From NCBI RefSeq assembly GCF_900188145.1, contig NZ_FZOJ01000032.1, forward strand, positions 1-54,661: DNA of 54,661 nt. Reading direction: 5' to 3'. A program made the translations under genes and the position numbers. Below the pieces are notes generated by a model, which made no database searches, had not been told where the DNA came from, and was given only the letters and a program-made list of their open reading frames with translations. The stretch is from Anaerovirgula multivorans. Lineage in GTDB: Bacteria > Bacillota > Clostridia > Peptostreptococcales > Natronincolaceae. This document shows, piece by piece, positions 26,000 through 35,392 of the stretch (the first letter of the stretch is position 1; each line of letters starts with the position of its first letter).

Positions 26000-26752
26000 G
26001 TGATAGAAACAACAAAAGAAAAAATTAAAACTGTATTACTAGTAGAGGATGATAAAATTAATCAGAAGATCATAGATGCTTTATTAAAAAAGCAAGGGTG
26101 GAATGTTATCTCAACTTCTAATGGTGAAGAAGCAATTGAAATCTGCACCAAACAAGCATTGGATATGATATTAATGGATTTAAATTTACCTAAAATTGAT
26201 GGTCTGGAAGCTACCACAAGGATACGTGTGCTAGACAAATGGCAAAAAAAACATACGCCTATCATAGGGATGACCGCCAGTGATATACAAAGAGAAAAGG
26301 AAAAATGTTTTCAAATGGGAATGGATGGCTATATAACAAAACCAATTGAAACAAAAAAACTCTATGATGCTATTGAAGAAATCATAGGGGAAAAAACGTA
26401 TAAGTCACCATGTATAGATATAGAAGGTGCATTAGATAATGTGGAAGGAGATAAGGAATTATTAAAGGAGTTAATAGAGGATTTTATTGACGAAGAATAT
26501 TCTATAGTATTATTAAAGGATATTAAAATTGCAGCAGACACTAAAGATTTTACTGTCCTCTACAAAAAAGCCCATAAATTGAAAGGCGCTGCAGCTTGCT
26601 TAAATATTAATTCCATAAACCATATTGCTTATCAATTAGAGGAAAAAGGAAAAAAACAAGAAAGTAACGGGCTGAATGAATTAGTGAATGATTTAAAAAA
26701 AGAATATAAAATAATCAAAAACTATTTTGCAAATTATAAGTGGGAGGATTAA
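26000..26752 (+). CDS. Response regulator with C-terminal HPt domain
   Basis: About 250 residues starting at a GTG behind GGGGGG. A receiver domain (residues about 12-130) has LVEDDKINQK, the phospho-Asp in MILMDLNLPKIDG, and YITKPIETK. A linker leads to a histidine phosphotransfer domain whose His lies in YKKAHKLKGAAACL (about residue 193). Such receiver-HPt proteins act as intermediates in phosphorelays, normally with a hybrid kinase encoded elsewhere. The next gene starts 18 bases downstream, so the two may be co-transcribed without a functional link. Confidence 0.9.
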   Translation: MIETTKEKIKTVLLVEDDKINQKIIDALLKKQGWNVISTSNGEEAIEICTKQALDMILMDLNLPKIDGLEATTRIRVLDKWQKKHTPIIGMTASDIQREKEKCFQMGMDGYITKPIETKKLYDAIEEIIGEKTYKSPCIDIEGALDNVEGDKELLKELIEDFIDEEYSIVLLKDIKIAADTKDFTVLYKKAHKLKGAAACLNINSINHIAYQLEEKGKKQESNGLNELVNDLKKEYKIIKNYFANYKWED

Positions 26753-26770
26753 TTTTTAGGAGGAAATAAT

Positions 26771-27805
26771 ATGGATTTGGGAATAATAGGTTATGGCGGC
26801 GTTGGGAAGGCATTCTTAAAATTACTTATTGAAAAAGAACAATACTTGATATCAAAGGGTATTACTCTAAAAATAATATTTATTTTAAAGAGTAATTGTG
26901 GGGTATATAACCCAGAAGGAATTGATTTGAAAGATTTAGCAGAGTTTTCTGAAGAAAAATCGGATTTAGCCTCTTATCCTGTAGGTGGATTTGATAGAGT
27001 AAATCTCGATCATCTATTGGACAATAGTGATATTGATATTTTGGTGGAATTGACTCCAACCAATATTCATACTGGAGAGCCAGCTTTAACTCATATGAAA
27101 ATAGCCTTAGCCAAGGGAATACATGTGGTCACGGCGAATAAAGGACCAATACTACTGGCATACCATGAACTAACAGAGTTAGCAGAGGAAAAAGGTGTTC
27201 AGCTATGTATCGGATGTACTACAGGAGGGGCACTACCCACCATTAATGGAGGGTTAATAGATTTAGCAGGAGCTACAATTACTTCGATAGAAGGGCTTTT
27301 AAATGGAACAACAAATTTTATACTTAAGGAGATGGAAGAAAAAGAACTATCTTATGAGGAAGCTTTAAAAATAGCACAAAGGCAAGGCATAGCGGAGACA
27401 GATCCCTCGTTAGATGTAGATGGATGGGATACGGCGACAAAGCTGTTAATTCTTACAAATGTATTAATGAAAACAGATGAAAAACTAGAGGATATAAAGG
27501 TTGAAGGTATAAGTCAGATAACCCTCGAAGATATAAAGAAAGCCAACATAGAGGGAAAAAAATATAAGCTTATTGGAAAAACAGTCAAAACCGAGGAGAA
27601 GATAGAGATAGGTGTGAAATTAGAAAAACTTGATAAAAATCATCCCTTATATAACGTAGATGGCAAAAACAAAGGTGTCAAATATACATCAGATAGTTTA
27701 GGAGATTTAACAATCATTGGAGGTGCTTCGGGAGTAATTCCTGCAGCGGCGTCTATATTAAGGGATATAATCATTCTCCATAGAGGATACAAAATTCTAA
27801 CCTAA
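26771..27805 (+). CDS. hom: Homoserine dehydrogenase
   Basis: A 344-residue NAD(P)-binding enzyme that reduces aspartate semialdehyde to homoserine in threonine/methionine synthesis. The dinucleotide-binding start is LGIIGYGGVGKAFLK; VVTANKGPI and the catalytic/substrate region GLLNGTTNFIL...EEALKIAQRQGIAETDPS (with DVDGWD) are typical. It lacks the C-terminal ACT regulatory domain of the longer (about 430-residue) enzymes, so end-product control by threonine is unlikely through that domain. TAGGAGG precedes the ATG. Confidence 0.92.
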   Translation: MDLGIIGYGGVGKAFLKLLIEKEQYLISKGITLKIIFILKSNCGVYNPEGIDLKDLAEFSEEKSDLASYPVGGFDRVNLDHLLDNSDIDILVELTPTNIHTGEPALTHMKIALAKGIHVVTANKGPILLAYHELTELAEEKGVQLCIGCTTGGALPTINGGLIDLAGATITSIEGLLNGTTNFILKEMEEKELSYEEALKIAQRQGIAETDPSLDVDGWDTATKLLILTNVLMKTDEKLEDIKVEGISQITLEDIKKANIEGKKYKLIGKTVKTEEKIEIGVKLEKLDKNHPLYNVDGKNKGVKYTSDSLGDLTIIGGASGVIPAAASILRDIIILHRGYKILT

Positions 27806-27908
27806 ATAAAGGCATATGAAATTCAAGTAAGTTTAGAATGTAAATGATAAAAATTGGGAAAAATTCAATAAAAGCAGTATTACTATAATTGAAGGGAGTA
27901 ATAATTAC

Positions 27909-30836
27909 ATGATATTTCAAGTAGGGGAAAACTATAATGGTTTCAAATTATTAGAAGAGAAAGAAATTAAAGAAATGAATTCTATTGGAAGAATATTTGA
28001 ACATGAAAAAAGTGGGGCAGGATTACTGTATATACAGAATGACGATGATAACAAAGTTTTTTCAATTACCTTCAGAACTCCACCTACAGATAGTACTGGT
28101 TTACCTCACATTTTAGAGCACTCTGTTCTATGTGGTTCTAGAAAATTTCCGGCGAAAGATCCTTTTGTAGAACTGGCGAAAGGTTCTTTAAATACATTTC
28201 TAAATGCAATGACTTTTTCAGATAAAACGATGTACCCGATAGCTAGTAGAAATGATAAAGATTTTCTTAACTTAATGGATGTTTATCTCGATGCGGTTTT
28301 TTATCCGAATATTTATGAAAAACCTCAAATATTAGCACAGGAAGGATGGCACTATGAGTTAGAAAACTTAGAGGAAGAAATAGCCTATAAAGGTGTTGTG
28401 TATAATGAAATGAAGGGTGCATTTTCTTCTCCAGAACAAGTATTATTTAGAAAAATGCAAGATTCTTTATTTCCTGATACTACCTATAAATATGATTCAG
28501 GAGGGGATCCAGAAGTCATCCCAGATTTAACACAGGAACAATTTTTATCTTTTCATAAAAAATTATATCATCCATCTAACAGCTACATTTATCTATACGG
28601 TAATGGAGACATAATGGAACATTTAAGGCTTATGAATGAGGAGTACTTAGATAATTTTGGAAAAATTCAAGTGGATTCAGAAATCAGTCTGCAAGAGCCA
28701 TATAAGGAACCAAAAGCATCTACCGTGGAATACTCTGTTTCAGCTGACGAAAGTGAAGATAACAAAACATTTTTAAGTTTAAACTTTGTTGTTGGTAAGG
28801 CTACAAATCCTGAATTGCATTTAGCCTTTGATATTCTAACTTATCTATTGCTTGATACATCAGCAGCGCCTTTAAAGAAGGCTTTATTAGAAGCGGATTT
28901 AGGCAAGGATGTATTTGGAGCCTATGACCATAGCATTCTTCAGCCGGTTTTAAGCGTAGTGGTGAAAAATACCAATGAAGAAGAAAAAGAAAGATTTGAA
29001 AGGATTGTCTTTGATACGTTACAACAGTTAGTGAAGAAAGGTATAGATAAAAAACTAATTGAAGCAGCCATCAACATTCATGAGTTTAAGCTGAGGGAAG
29101 CTGATTATGGCAGATATCCTAAAGGATTAATGTATTGTATGAAGAGCATGGAAAGCTGGCTCTACAATGAAAGTCCTTTACTTCATTTAAACTATGCAGC
29201 TACATTAGAAAAGATAAAGACAGCTTTAACCACAAACTATTTCGAAAAATTAATAGAAAAACATTTAATAAAAAATCAACATCGTTCTCTATTGATCGTT
29301 AAACCTAAGAAAGGTTTAGCACAAGAAAAAGAAGAAGAAGTAAAACAAAAGCTTTCAGATTATAAAGAAAAGTTGTCTAAAGAAGATTTACAGAAATTAA
29401 TTGAGAATACAGAGGCTCTAAAGAAATATCAAGAAGCCCCTAATGATCCAGAAGACCTTATAAAAATCCCACTAATATCTCTAGAGGACATTGAGGCAAA
29501 GGCAGAAACAATACCATTAGTAGAAAAAACTGAGGAGAATGTACCTGTGTTACATCATCCTATGTTCACCAATGAGATTGCTTATATAAATCTATTATTT
29601 GATACAACAGTTGTTCCACAAAACCTCATACCCTATATAAGTCTACTAAGCTTTACACTAGGAAAAGTCAGCACAGAAAAGTATAGTTATGAGGATTTAT
29701 CAAATGAAATGAATATATATACTGGTGGAATCGATTTTCGAGCAGATGCATATTCATTAAAGGATGATGACGGAACATATTTTCCGAAAATGATAGCAAG
29801 ATCAAGTGCATTAGTGAAACAGATACCTAAGTTATTTGAATTACTTGGTGAAATGATAGGGAAATCAAAATATGATGAAGTGAAACGTCTAAAAGAAATC
29901 ATAAGAGAAGTAAAATCTAGATTAGAAATGAATATATTACAAGATGGACACATTGTTGCCGCTCGTAGAGCAACTTCATATTTCTCACCAATAGGGCATT
30001 ACAAAGAGATATGCACTGGTATTGAGTTCTATCAATTTATTGAAGAGTTAGAAAGAAATTTTGATAATAAGCTACAGGAAATACAAAGCAATCTACAAAA
30101 AGTGGCTAGCATGATTTTCAATAAAAATAATTTATTAGTCAGTGTTACAATAGAAGAGAAGGATTATGAAGTATATAAACAATCTTTTAATAGTCTAATG
30201 GAGTACATAAAAGATGAAACTTTTGAAAAACATCAATATCTATTTGATTATTCTATTAAGAATGAAGGGTTATTGACTTCTAGTAAAGTTCAATATGTAG
30301 CTAAAGCTTATAACTTCAATAAATTAGGACATAACTATACTGGACATTTACAGGTCCTCAAGACAATCGTCGGTTTAAATTATCTATGGAACAAAGTAAG
30401 GGTTACAGGTGGAGCCTATGGTGCCATGGCAGGTTTTAGTAGAAATGGTAATTTATATTTTACCTCCTACAGAGATCCTAATTTAGAGAGAACATTAAAA
30501 GTTTATGATGAAGCATATCAGTATATTCAACAATTTTCAGCTGATGAAAGAGAAATGACAAAGTACATTATAGGAACCATAAGCAAGATGGATGCTCCTC
30601 TAACTCCCTTTATGAAGGGTCAAGAAGCTACAGCAAATTATATTAGTAAAATAGAATATGAGGATCTACAAAATGAAAGAGATGAAGTGTTAAAGACGAA
30701 ACCAGAAGATATAAAATCACTATCTAGTTTGATAAAAGATGTTATGAACCAAAACTACTTATGCGTATTAGGAAATGAAGGAAAAATCAAGAGTAATAAA
30801 GAGGTTTTTGAACACTTAGTAAATGTATTTAAGTAA
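27909..30836 (+). CDS. M16C insulinase-family zinc peptidase (presequence protease-like)
   Basis: 975 residues. The inverted zinc motif HxxEH is at residues 67-71 (HILEH), with the distal Glu in the YNEMKGAFSSPEQ helix about 75 residues later. The long four-domain layout and the M16C-associated linker region in the middle match presequence protease (PreP/Cym1) relatives. It should degrade short unstructured peptides in a closed chamber; no signal peptide is seen. GAAGGGAG precedes ATG 27909. It stands alone, with terminator-like structure downstream. Confidence 0.94.
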   Translation: MIFQVGENYNGFKLLEEKEIKEMNSIGRIFEHEKSGAGLLYIQNDDDNKVFSITFRTPPTDSTGLPHILEHSVLCGSRKFPAKDPFVELAKGSLNTFLNAMTFSDKTMYPIASRNDKDFLNLMDVYLDAVFYPNIYEKPQILAQEGWHYELENLEEEIAYKGVVYNEMKGAFSSPEQVLFRKMQDSLFPDTTYKYDSGGDPEVIPDLTQEQFLSFHKKLYHPSNSYIYLYGNGDIMEHLRLMNEEYLDNFGKIQVDSEISLQEPYKEPKASTVEYSVSADESEDNKTFLSLNFVVGKATNPELHLAFDILTYLLLDTSAAPLKKALLEADLGKDVFGAYDHSILQPVLSVVVKNTNEEEKERFERIVFDTLQQLVKKGIDKKLIEAAINIHEFKLREADYGRYPKGLMYCMKSMESWLYNESPLLHLNYAATLEKIKTALTTNYFEKLIEKHLIKNQHRSLLIVKPKKGLAQEKEEEVKQKLSDYKEKLSKEDLQKLIENTEALKKYQEAPNDPEDLIKIPLISLEDIEAKAETIPLVEKTEENVPVLHHPMFTNEIAYINLLFDTTVVPQNLIPYISLLSFTLGKVSTEKYSYEDLSNEMNIYTGGIDFRADAYSLKDDDGTYFPKMIARSSALVKQIPKLFELLGEMIGKSKYDEVKRLKEIIREVKSRLEMNILQDGHIVAARRATSYFSPIGHYKEICTGIEFYQFIEELERNFDNKLQEIQSNLQKVASMIFNKNNLLVSVTIEEKDYEVYKQSFNSLMEYIKDETFEKHQYLFDYSIKNEGLLTSSKVQYVAKAYNFNKLGHNYTGHLQVLKTIVGLNYLWNKVRVTGGAYGAMAGFSRNGNLYFTSYRDPNLERTLKVYDEAYQYIQQFSADEREMTKYIIGTISKMDAPLTPFMKGQEATANYISKIEYEDLQNERDEVLKTKPEDIKSLSSLIKDVMNQNYLCVLGNEGKIKSNKEVFEHLVNVFK

Positions 30837-30898
30837 TATTTTCATGTAAACATACGGCGCAATATCTAAATTTAAATACACAGGGGTCGTAAGTTGGT

Positions 30899-30934
30899 AC
30901 AATAATAAAAGCGAAATAAGCTTTTATTATTGTA
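30899..30934. terminator. Bidirectional terminator
   Basis: CAATAATAAAAGC / GCTTTTATTATTG, perfect stem between the converging M16C gene and the minus-strand gene. Confidence 0.8.
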
Positions 30935-30954
30935 TCTACTAAAGAAATATTTTG

Positions 30955-31338
30955 CTACTTAAGTACATAAGGTATTTGGATGATATCTTTTTGAATAACT
31001 TTGTCCCAAAATCTTAGATGAGAATATTCACCATAGAATGTTATTTCATCATTTTTAAGCTTACCTTTTACTGTATCAAATTTAATAATTGCCAGTTCAT
31101 CTTTAATAGAAGGTATTACTTTAAATACGTTGATTAAATTGGTGAAATCTATTTCCTTAGACGACAGAATAAAGGTTTGTTTAATTTTCGCATCACAAAT
31201 AGGACATTTAAGGGAATAGCGTATTGATAGAGGATTTTTTGATTTATCAGATACATCTATTTCATTAATAGGTATTTGATTTAAACAGGAACATTTTGCA
31301 AAAATCATAATAGGATACCTGAACTCCAGTTTACTCAT
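30955..31338 (-). CDS. Hypothetical protein with Cys pairs
   Basis: A 127-residue protein on the minus strand; the ATG at 31338 follows GGAGGAAAAAA. It has C-S-C near residue 16-18 and CPIC near residue 46, which could bind a metal. The rest is mixed alpha/beta with no motif I recognise. It is a single gene convergent with the peptidase gene and divergent from the region upstream of cooS. No function is proposed. Confidence 0.7.
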   Translation of the reverse strand: MSKLEFRYPIMIFAKCSCLNQIPINEIDVSDKSKNPLSIRYSLKCPICDAKIKQTFILSSKEIDFTNLINVFKVIPSIKDELAIIKFDTVKGKLKNDEITFYGEYSHLRFWDKVIQKDIIQIPYVLK

Positions 31339-31381
31339 ATATTTTTTCCTCCTAATAAATCATTGCTTTATTTCACCCTGT

Positions 31382-31432
31382 ATAAGCGACTGACACGAAA
31401 GTTACAAACCAAACTTTCGGTTGTCTACTTAT
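31382..31432. repeat. Palindromic repeat, one arm (copy 2)
   Basis: ATAAGCGACTGACACGAAAGTT and AACTTTCGGTTGTCTACTTAT form an imperfect hairpin resembling arm 1 of the repeat at 16807. It may also act as a terminator. Confidence 0.6.
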
Positions 31433-31692
31433 GGTCATCTGGTTATGGATAGCAAATGATGAAATTTATTATATCAAAATAATATATCAAAATAATATGT
31501 TGGTCAATATTAAAACAACATAAATATTTTAACAATTCAATTATTTTGAAATGACATATAGATTTATAGCAGCAATATGTTGTATATCGATTAAAATGAC
31601 AAAAAATCAAATTTGCATAAATTATGACAAATAAAGTCGTAAGCTGAAAGGAAAAATCAAGGAGAAATATTAACAAATGCTAAACAAAGTTA

Positions 31693-31721
31693 TTGACTTA
31701 TTGATATATATTTGATAAAAT
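31693..31721 (+). promoter_or_regulatory. Sigma-A-type promoter upstream of cooS
   Basis: TTGACT (31693-31698), 17 bases, TAAAAT (31716-31721). A start near 31728 would give a leader of about 810 bases to cooS, or a short RNA ending at the hairpin at 31757-31815. Confidence 0.55.
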
Positions 31722-31756
31722 ATTATAGAAATGTCATAAAAATAAATAGAAATATT

Positions 31757-31815
31757 AGCCATGAAGGTTATAACTAACTTTGAAGAGTTAGGATAAATCT
31801 TTGTGGCTTTTTTTA
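31757..31815 (+). terminator. Terminator-like leader hairpin
   Basis: AGCCATGAAG pairs with CTTTGTGGCT, with an inner stem TAACT...AGTTA, and a run of seven T follows. It lies about 30 bases after the predicted transcription start. It is either an attenuator of the acetyl-CoA pathway operon or the end of a small RNA of about 85 nt. Confidence 0.6.
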
Positions 31816-32467
31816 TGAACACAAAACCCATGAAATTACCCATCTCAATAAAGTTGGAATCAATTCGAAAAACCAGCTTTTTTCCCCATGCCTTTTTTGA
31901 AAAAAATCAAAATATTAATTGCAAACAAAAGCAAACTATGCTAAACTAAAAACAAGTAGAAAAACATAATATTAGAACAATTTAAAGCATTAAAAAATAG
32001 CAGTTGTATTTTTTTTGAATGTGATTGATATTAAATTAACAAAAATGACCTCGGATTTACAAGTAATTAGTAATTATTATCTAATACTAATAAATACTAA
32101 CAAATATCAATGCGATTTACGGGATCGAAACTTGTTAAAATGTAGAAAGTATTTAATTTGCATACGTAAATTTATTCAACGCAAGATGTTTCTAAACTTT
32201 AGTGTTATTTTAGTAAAAACTGCCGCATGTAGCGGTAAAATCTATATTGTTTTTAAAAATAAATGATATAGTATTAATAATTTACTTGAATAAATATACG
32301 TAATTAACACATAAACATACATAAAAATTCTGCGAGACACCAAAACAATAAAGATTCCTACATAAGAATAATACGTATATTTATAGTTAAATAAATAACG
32401 ATATTCCTAAGTAAAACGAAAGCGTTATTAAGAAACAACGATTATCAAGTAACAATTGTATTTGCTA

Positions 32468-32507
32468 AACACATAACGATCTAATTATTGATTAGAGTTT
32501 ATGTGTT
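32468..32507 (+). promoter_or_regulatory. Hairpin close to the cooS ribosome site
   Basis: AACACATAA...CTAAT pairs with GATTAG...TTATGTGTT, ending about 20 bases before the GGGGGAG site of cooS. It is not followed by a T-run. It may affect mRNA stability or translation, or may be an operator palindrome. The rest of the 31433-32541 gap is A/T-rich and holds no gene I can support. Confidence 0.45.
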
Positions 32508-32541
32508 CACTAATATAATCTTAAATTAGGGGGAGTTAAAA

Positions 32542-34506
32542 ATGAGTGATACTAAAATGGTTTCTCTTGATGCTATGGATGAGCAATTAATCCAAAAGGC
32601 AAAACAAGAAGGCGTAGAAACGATGTGGGACAGAAAAGTGACGATGAAAGCACCTTGTGGTTTTGGCGAAAAAGGGGTATGTTGCAGGATTTGTGCTATG
32701 GGTCCTTGTAGAGTAAGTCCAGTTGAAGGTAAAGGTGCTCAAAGAGGTATTTGTGGCGCTACAGCCGACACAATTGTAGCTAGAAATTTTGCAAGAATGA
32801 TAGCAGCAGGAACGGCAGCTCATTCTGACCATGCTAGAGAGATAGCTCATGTTATGCACTTGGCTAGTAAAGATGGTAATTATACGATCAAAGATGAGAA
32901 AAAGTTATTAAGATTAGCAGAAGAATGGGAAGTGAAAACAGAAGGTAAAGATATATATGACATAGCTCATGAAGTAGCAGAAATAGCATTAAACGAATTT
33001 GGCAAACCTTTTGGAACTTTGAGGTTTTTAGAAAGAGCTCCAGAACCAAGAAAGAAAATATGGGAAAAATTAAAAATTAAACCTAGAGCAATTGATAGAG
33101 AAATAGCAACCATTATGCATTCTACACATATGGGATGTACAAGTGATGCTGAATCTTTGATACACATGGGTATGAGAACAGCTCTTGCCGATGGGTGGGG
33201 AGGTTCAATGATTGGTACAGAATTTAGCGATATCTTATTTGGGACACCAGTACCAAGAGAAACTGAAGCGAATTTAGGTGTTTTAGAGGAAAAACAAATC
33301 AACATATTACTTCATGGACATGAACCAAGTTTATCTGAGATGATTGTCATGGCGTCACAGGATCCAGAATTGGTTAAGTTAGCGCACGAAGTAGGAGCGG
33401 AAGGTATCAACCTAGCAGGAATGTGTTGTACAGGTAACGAAGTTACTATGAGACATGGGGTGAAAATTGCTGGAAACTTTTATCAACAGGAATTGGCAGT
33501 GTTAACAGGAGTAGTAGAAGCTGTTATTGTTGATGTTCAATGTATATTTCCATCACTAACACCAATAACAGATTGTTATCATACTAAATTTATTACTACA
33601 TCGCCAAAAGCTAAGATCACAGGTGCTACTCATATAGAATTTAATGAAGAAAAAGCTTTAGAATCAGCTAAAGGTATCGTGAGAGAAGCAATAGAAAATT
33701 TTAAAAACAGAAAGCAGGATAAAATATTTATACCTAAAACAAAAGCACAAGCAACTGTAGGTTACTCAGTAGAGGCTGTGATTAAACAATTAGACAGAGT
33801 AGTAAACTCTCAAATAGATCCATTGGGAACAGTTAAGCCATTGGCAGACGTTATTAAAGCAGGTGTCTTAAGAGGAGCAGCAGGAATTGTTGGATGTAAT
33901 AATCCTAAGACCCAACATGATTATGGACACATAGAAGTCATGAAGAAATTAATTGCCAATGATGTTATTGTTGTAACTACTGGTTGTGCTGCTCAAGCTG
34001 CTGCAAAAGCAGGTCTAACAAGTAAAGATGCTGCTAAATTGGCAGGAAAAGGATTACAGGCAGTATGTGAGCTTGTAGATATTCCACCAGTACTGCATAT
34101 GGGATCTTGTGTTGATATCAGTCGTATTATAACACTAGTTAGTGAAACAGCTAAATTTATGGGAGTAGATAACTGTGATTTGCCTGTAGTAGGTGTTGCG
34201 CCAGAATGGATGTCAGAAAAAGCTGTTGCAATAGGGAATTATGTAATGGCAAGCGGTATCGATGTATTTTTAGGAGTATTACCTCCAGTAACAGGTTCTC
34301 CTGAAGTTGTTGATTTACTAACGAATAGAGTGGAAGAAATGACTGGAGCTAAATTCTTTATGGATGAAGATTCATTGAAATTAGCAGATATGATGCTAGT
34401 AAGAATTGAAGAAAAGAGAAAAAATCTAGAAAAATTAGGATTAGCAACAATGAATACTGCACAAGAGGATGATGCTTCAACAACTGCATTAAGCGAAATT
34501 GTATAA
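32542..34506 (+). CDS. cooS: Anaerobic carbon monoxide dehydrogenase, catalytic subunit
   Basis: A 654-residue Ni-Fe CODH (class IV/CooS type) that interconverts CO2 and CO for the carbonyl branch. The Cys cluster at residues 39-70 (PCGFGEKGVCCRICAMGPC...GICGA) binds the B and D clusters. The C-cluster ligands are spread over GMCCTGNEVTMRHG, GCNNPKTQHDYGH, TTGCAAQAAAKAG and HMGSCVDISR. Full length, all ligand motifs present. GGGGGAG precedes the ATG. It is the first gene of the locus and is followed by its nickel-insertion ATPase. Confidence 0.97.
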   Translation: MSDTKMVSLDAMDEQLIQKAKQEGVETMWDRKVTMKAPCGFGEKGVCCRICAMGPCRVSPVEGKGAQRGICGATADTIVARNFARMIAAGTAAHSDHAREIAHVMHLASKDGNYTIKDEKKLLRLAEEWEVKTEGKDIYDIAHEVAEIALNEFGKPFGTLRFLERAPEPRKKIWEKLKIKPRAIDREIATIMHSTHMGCTSDAESLIHMGMRTALADGWGGSMIGTEFSDILFGTPVPRETEANLGVLEEKQINILLHGHEPSLSEMIVMASQDPELVKLAHEVGAEGINLAGMCCTGNEVTMRHGVKIAGNFYQQELAVLTGVVEAVIVDVQCIFPSLTPITDCYHTKFITTSPKAKITGATHIEFNEEKALESAKGIVREAIENFKNRKQDKIFIPKTKAQATVGYSVEAVIKQLDRVVNSQIDPLGTVKPLADVIKAGVLRGAAGIVGCNNPKTQHDYGHIEVMKKLIANDVIVVTTGCAAQAAAKAGLTSKDAAKLAGKGLQAVCELVDIPPVLHMGSCVDISRIITLVSETAKFMGVDNCDLPVVGVAPEWMSEKAVAIGNYVMASGIDVFLGVLPPVTGSPEVVDLLTNRVEEMTGAKFFMDEDSLKLADMMLVRIEEKRKNLEKLGLATMNTAQEDDASTTALSEIV

Positions 34507-34618
34507 TTAAAGTAGCTTTTAGGAAAATACAACTGAAAGAAAAATTACAAAACCTCTAACACGATAGAAACTAAACAAGATAGAAAATAGTCAAAAATTA
34601 AGAATATAGGTGATAGAT

Positions 34619-35392
34619 ATGAAAATTGCTATAACAGGTAAAGGTGGAGTAGGTAAAACAACATTTGCAGCAATGATTAGTAGGCTATTTGCAGAGGAAG
34701 GTTATAGTGTTTTAGGAGTGGATGCAGATCCTGATGCCAACTTAGCGTTGGCATTGGGGTTTCCAAAGGAATTGATAGATGAAATCGTTCCAATTTCTGA
34801 AATGAAGAGCCTTGTTGCAGAAAGAACCGCTTCTACACCCGGTAGTTTTGGGACTATGTTTAAAATGAACCCAAAGGTTAGTGATATCCCTGAAAGATAC
34901 TGTAAAGAGTATAATGGGGTAAAGGTTTTAACTATGGGTACAGTCGATACTGGTGGTTCAGGATGTGTATGTCCAGAACATGTGTTGTTGAAGACTTTAA
35001 CATCTCACCTTATATTAGGAAATAAAGATGTTATTGTTATGGATATGGAGGCAGGAATAGAACATTTAGGTAGAGGAACAGCAAAAAATGTAGATGCCTT
35101 TATTGTTGTAGTGGAACCAGGAGAGAGAAGTCTACAGACCTATAGAAAGGTCAAAAAGCTGGCAGAGGATATAGGGGTAAAAAAAATACTTGTTGTCGGA
35201 AATAAGATAAGAGATCGGAAAGATGAAAGTTTTATACTCAATCATATAGAAGAAGATGAATGTTTAGGCTTTATACATTACAACCCCAATATAGTAGATT
35301 CCGACAGAAGTAACCTGTCGCCCTATGATGTTAATCATCAAATAAAAGAGGAAGTAAAAAACATTTCTAATAAATTGAAGGGGGTTATATAA
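34619..35392 (+). CDS. cooC: CODH nickel-insertion accessory ATPase CooC (first copy)
   Basis: About 257 residues, SIMIBI-class P-loop ATPase. The start [19 protein letters not shown] is a deviant Walker A with the signature Lys; the Cys pair SGCVCPEH (about residues 114-119) is the CxC metal site of CooC. The switch Asp is in [14 protein letters not shown]. It loads nickel into the C-cluster of CODH. AGGTGA at 34608-34613 fits ATG 34619 better than the GTG at 34610. Its stop overlaps the fhs start (TAATG), so translation is coupled. Confidence 0.95.
   Translation: MKIAITGKGGVGKTTFAAMISRLFAEEGYSVLGVDADPDANLALALGFPKELIDEIVPISEMKSLVAERTASTPGSFGTMFKMNPKVSDIPERYCKEYNGVKVLTMGTVDTGGSGCVCPEHVLLKTLTSHLILGNKDVIVMDMEAGIEHLGRGTAKNVDAFIVVVEPGERSLQTYRKVKKLAEDIGVKKILVVGNKIRDRKDESFILNHIEEDECLGFIHYNPNIVDSDRSNLSPYDVNHQIKEEVKNISNKLKGVI

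Noticed and set aside
25804..26028. 74-codon open frame before the receiver-HPt gene
   Set aside because: No ribosome site, odd composition, and it overlaps the start of a clear gene in another frame.
32015..32266. 83-codon open frame in the cooS upstream region
   Set aside because: Low-complexity A/T-rich sequence, no ribosome site, no recognisable pattern. It is probably chance.
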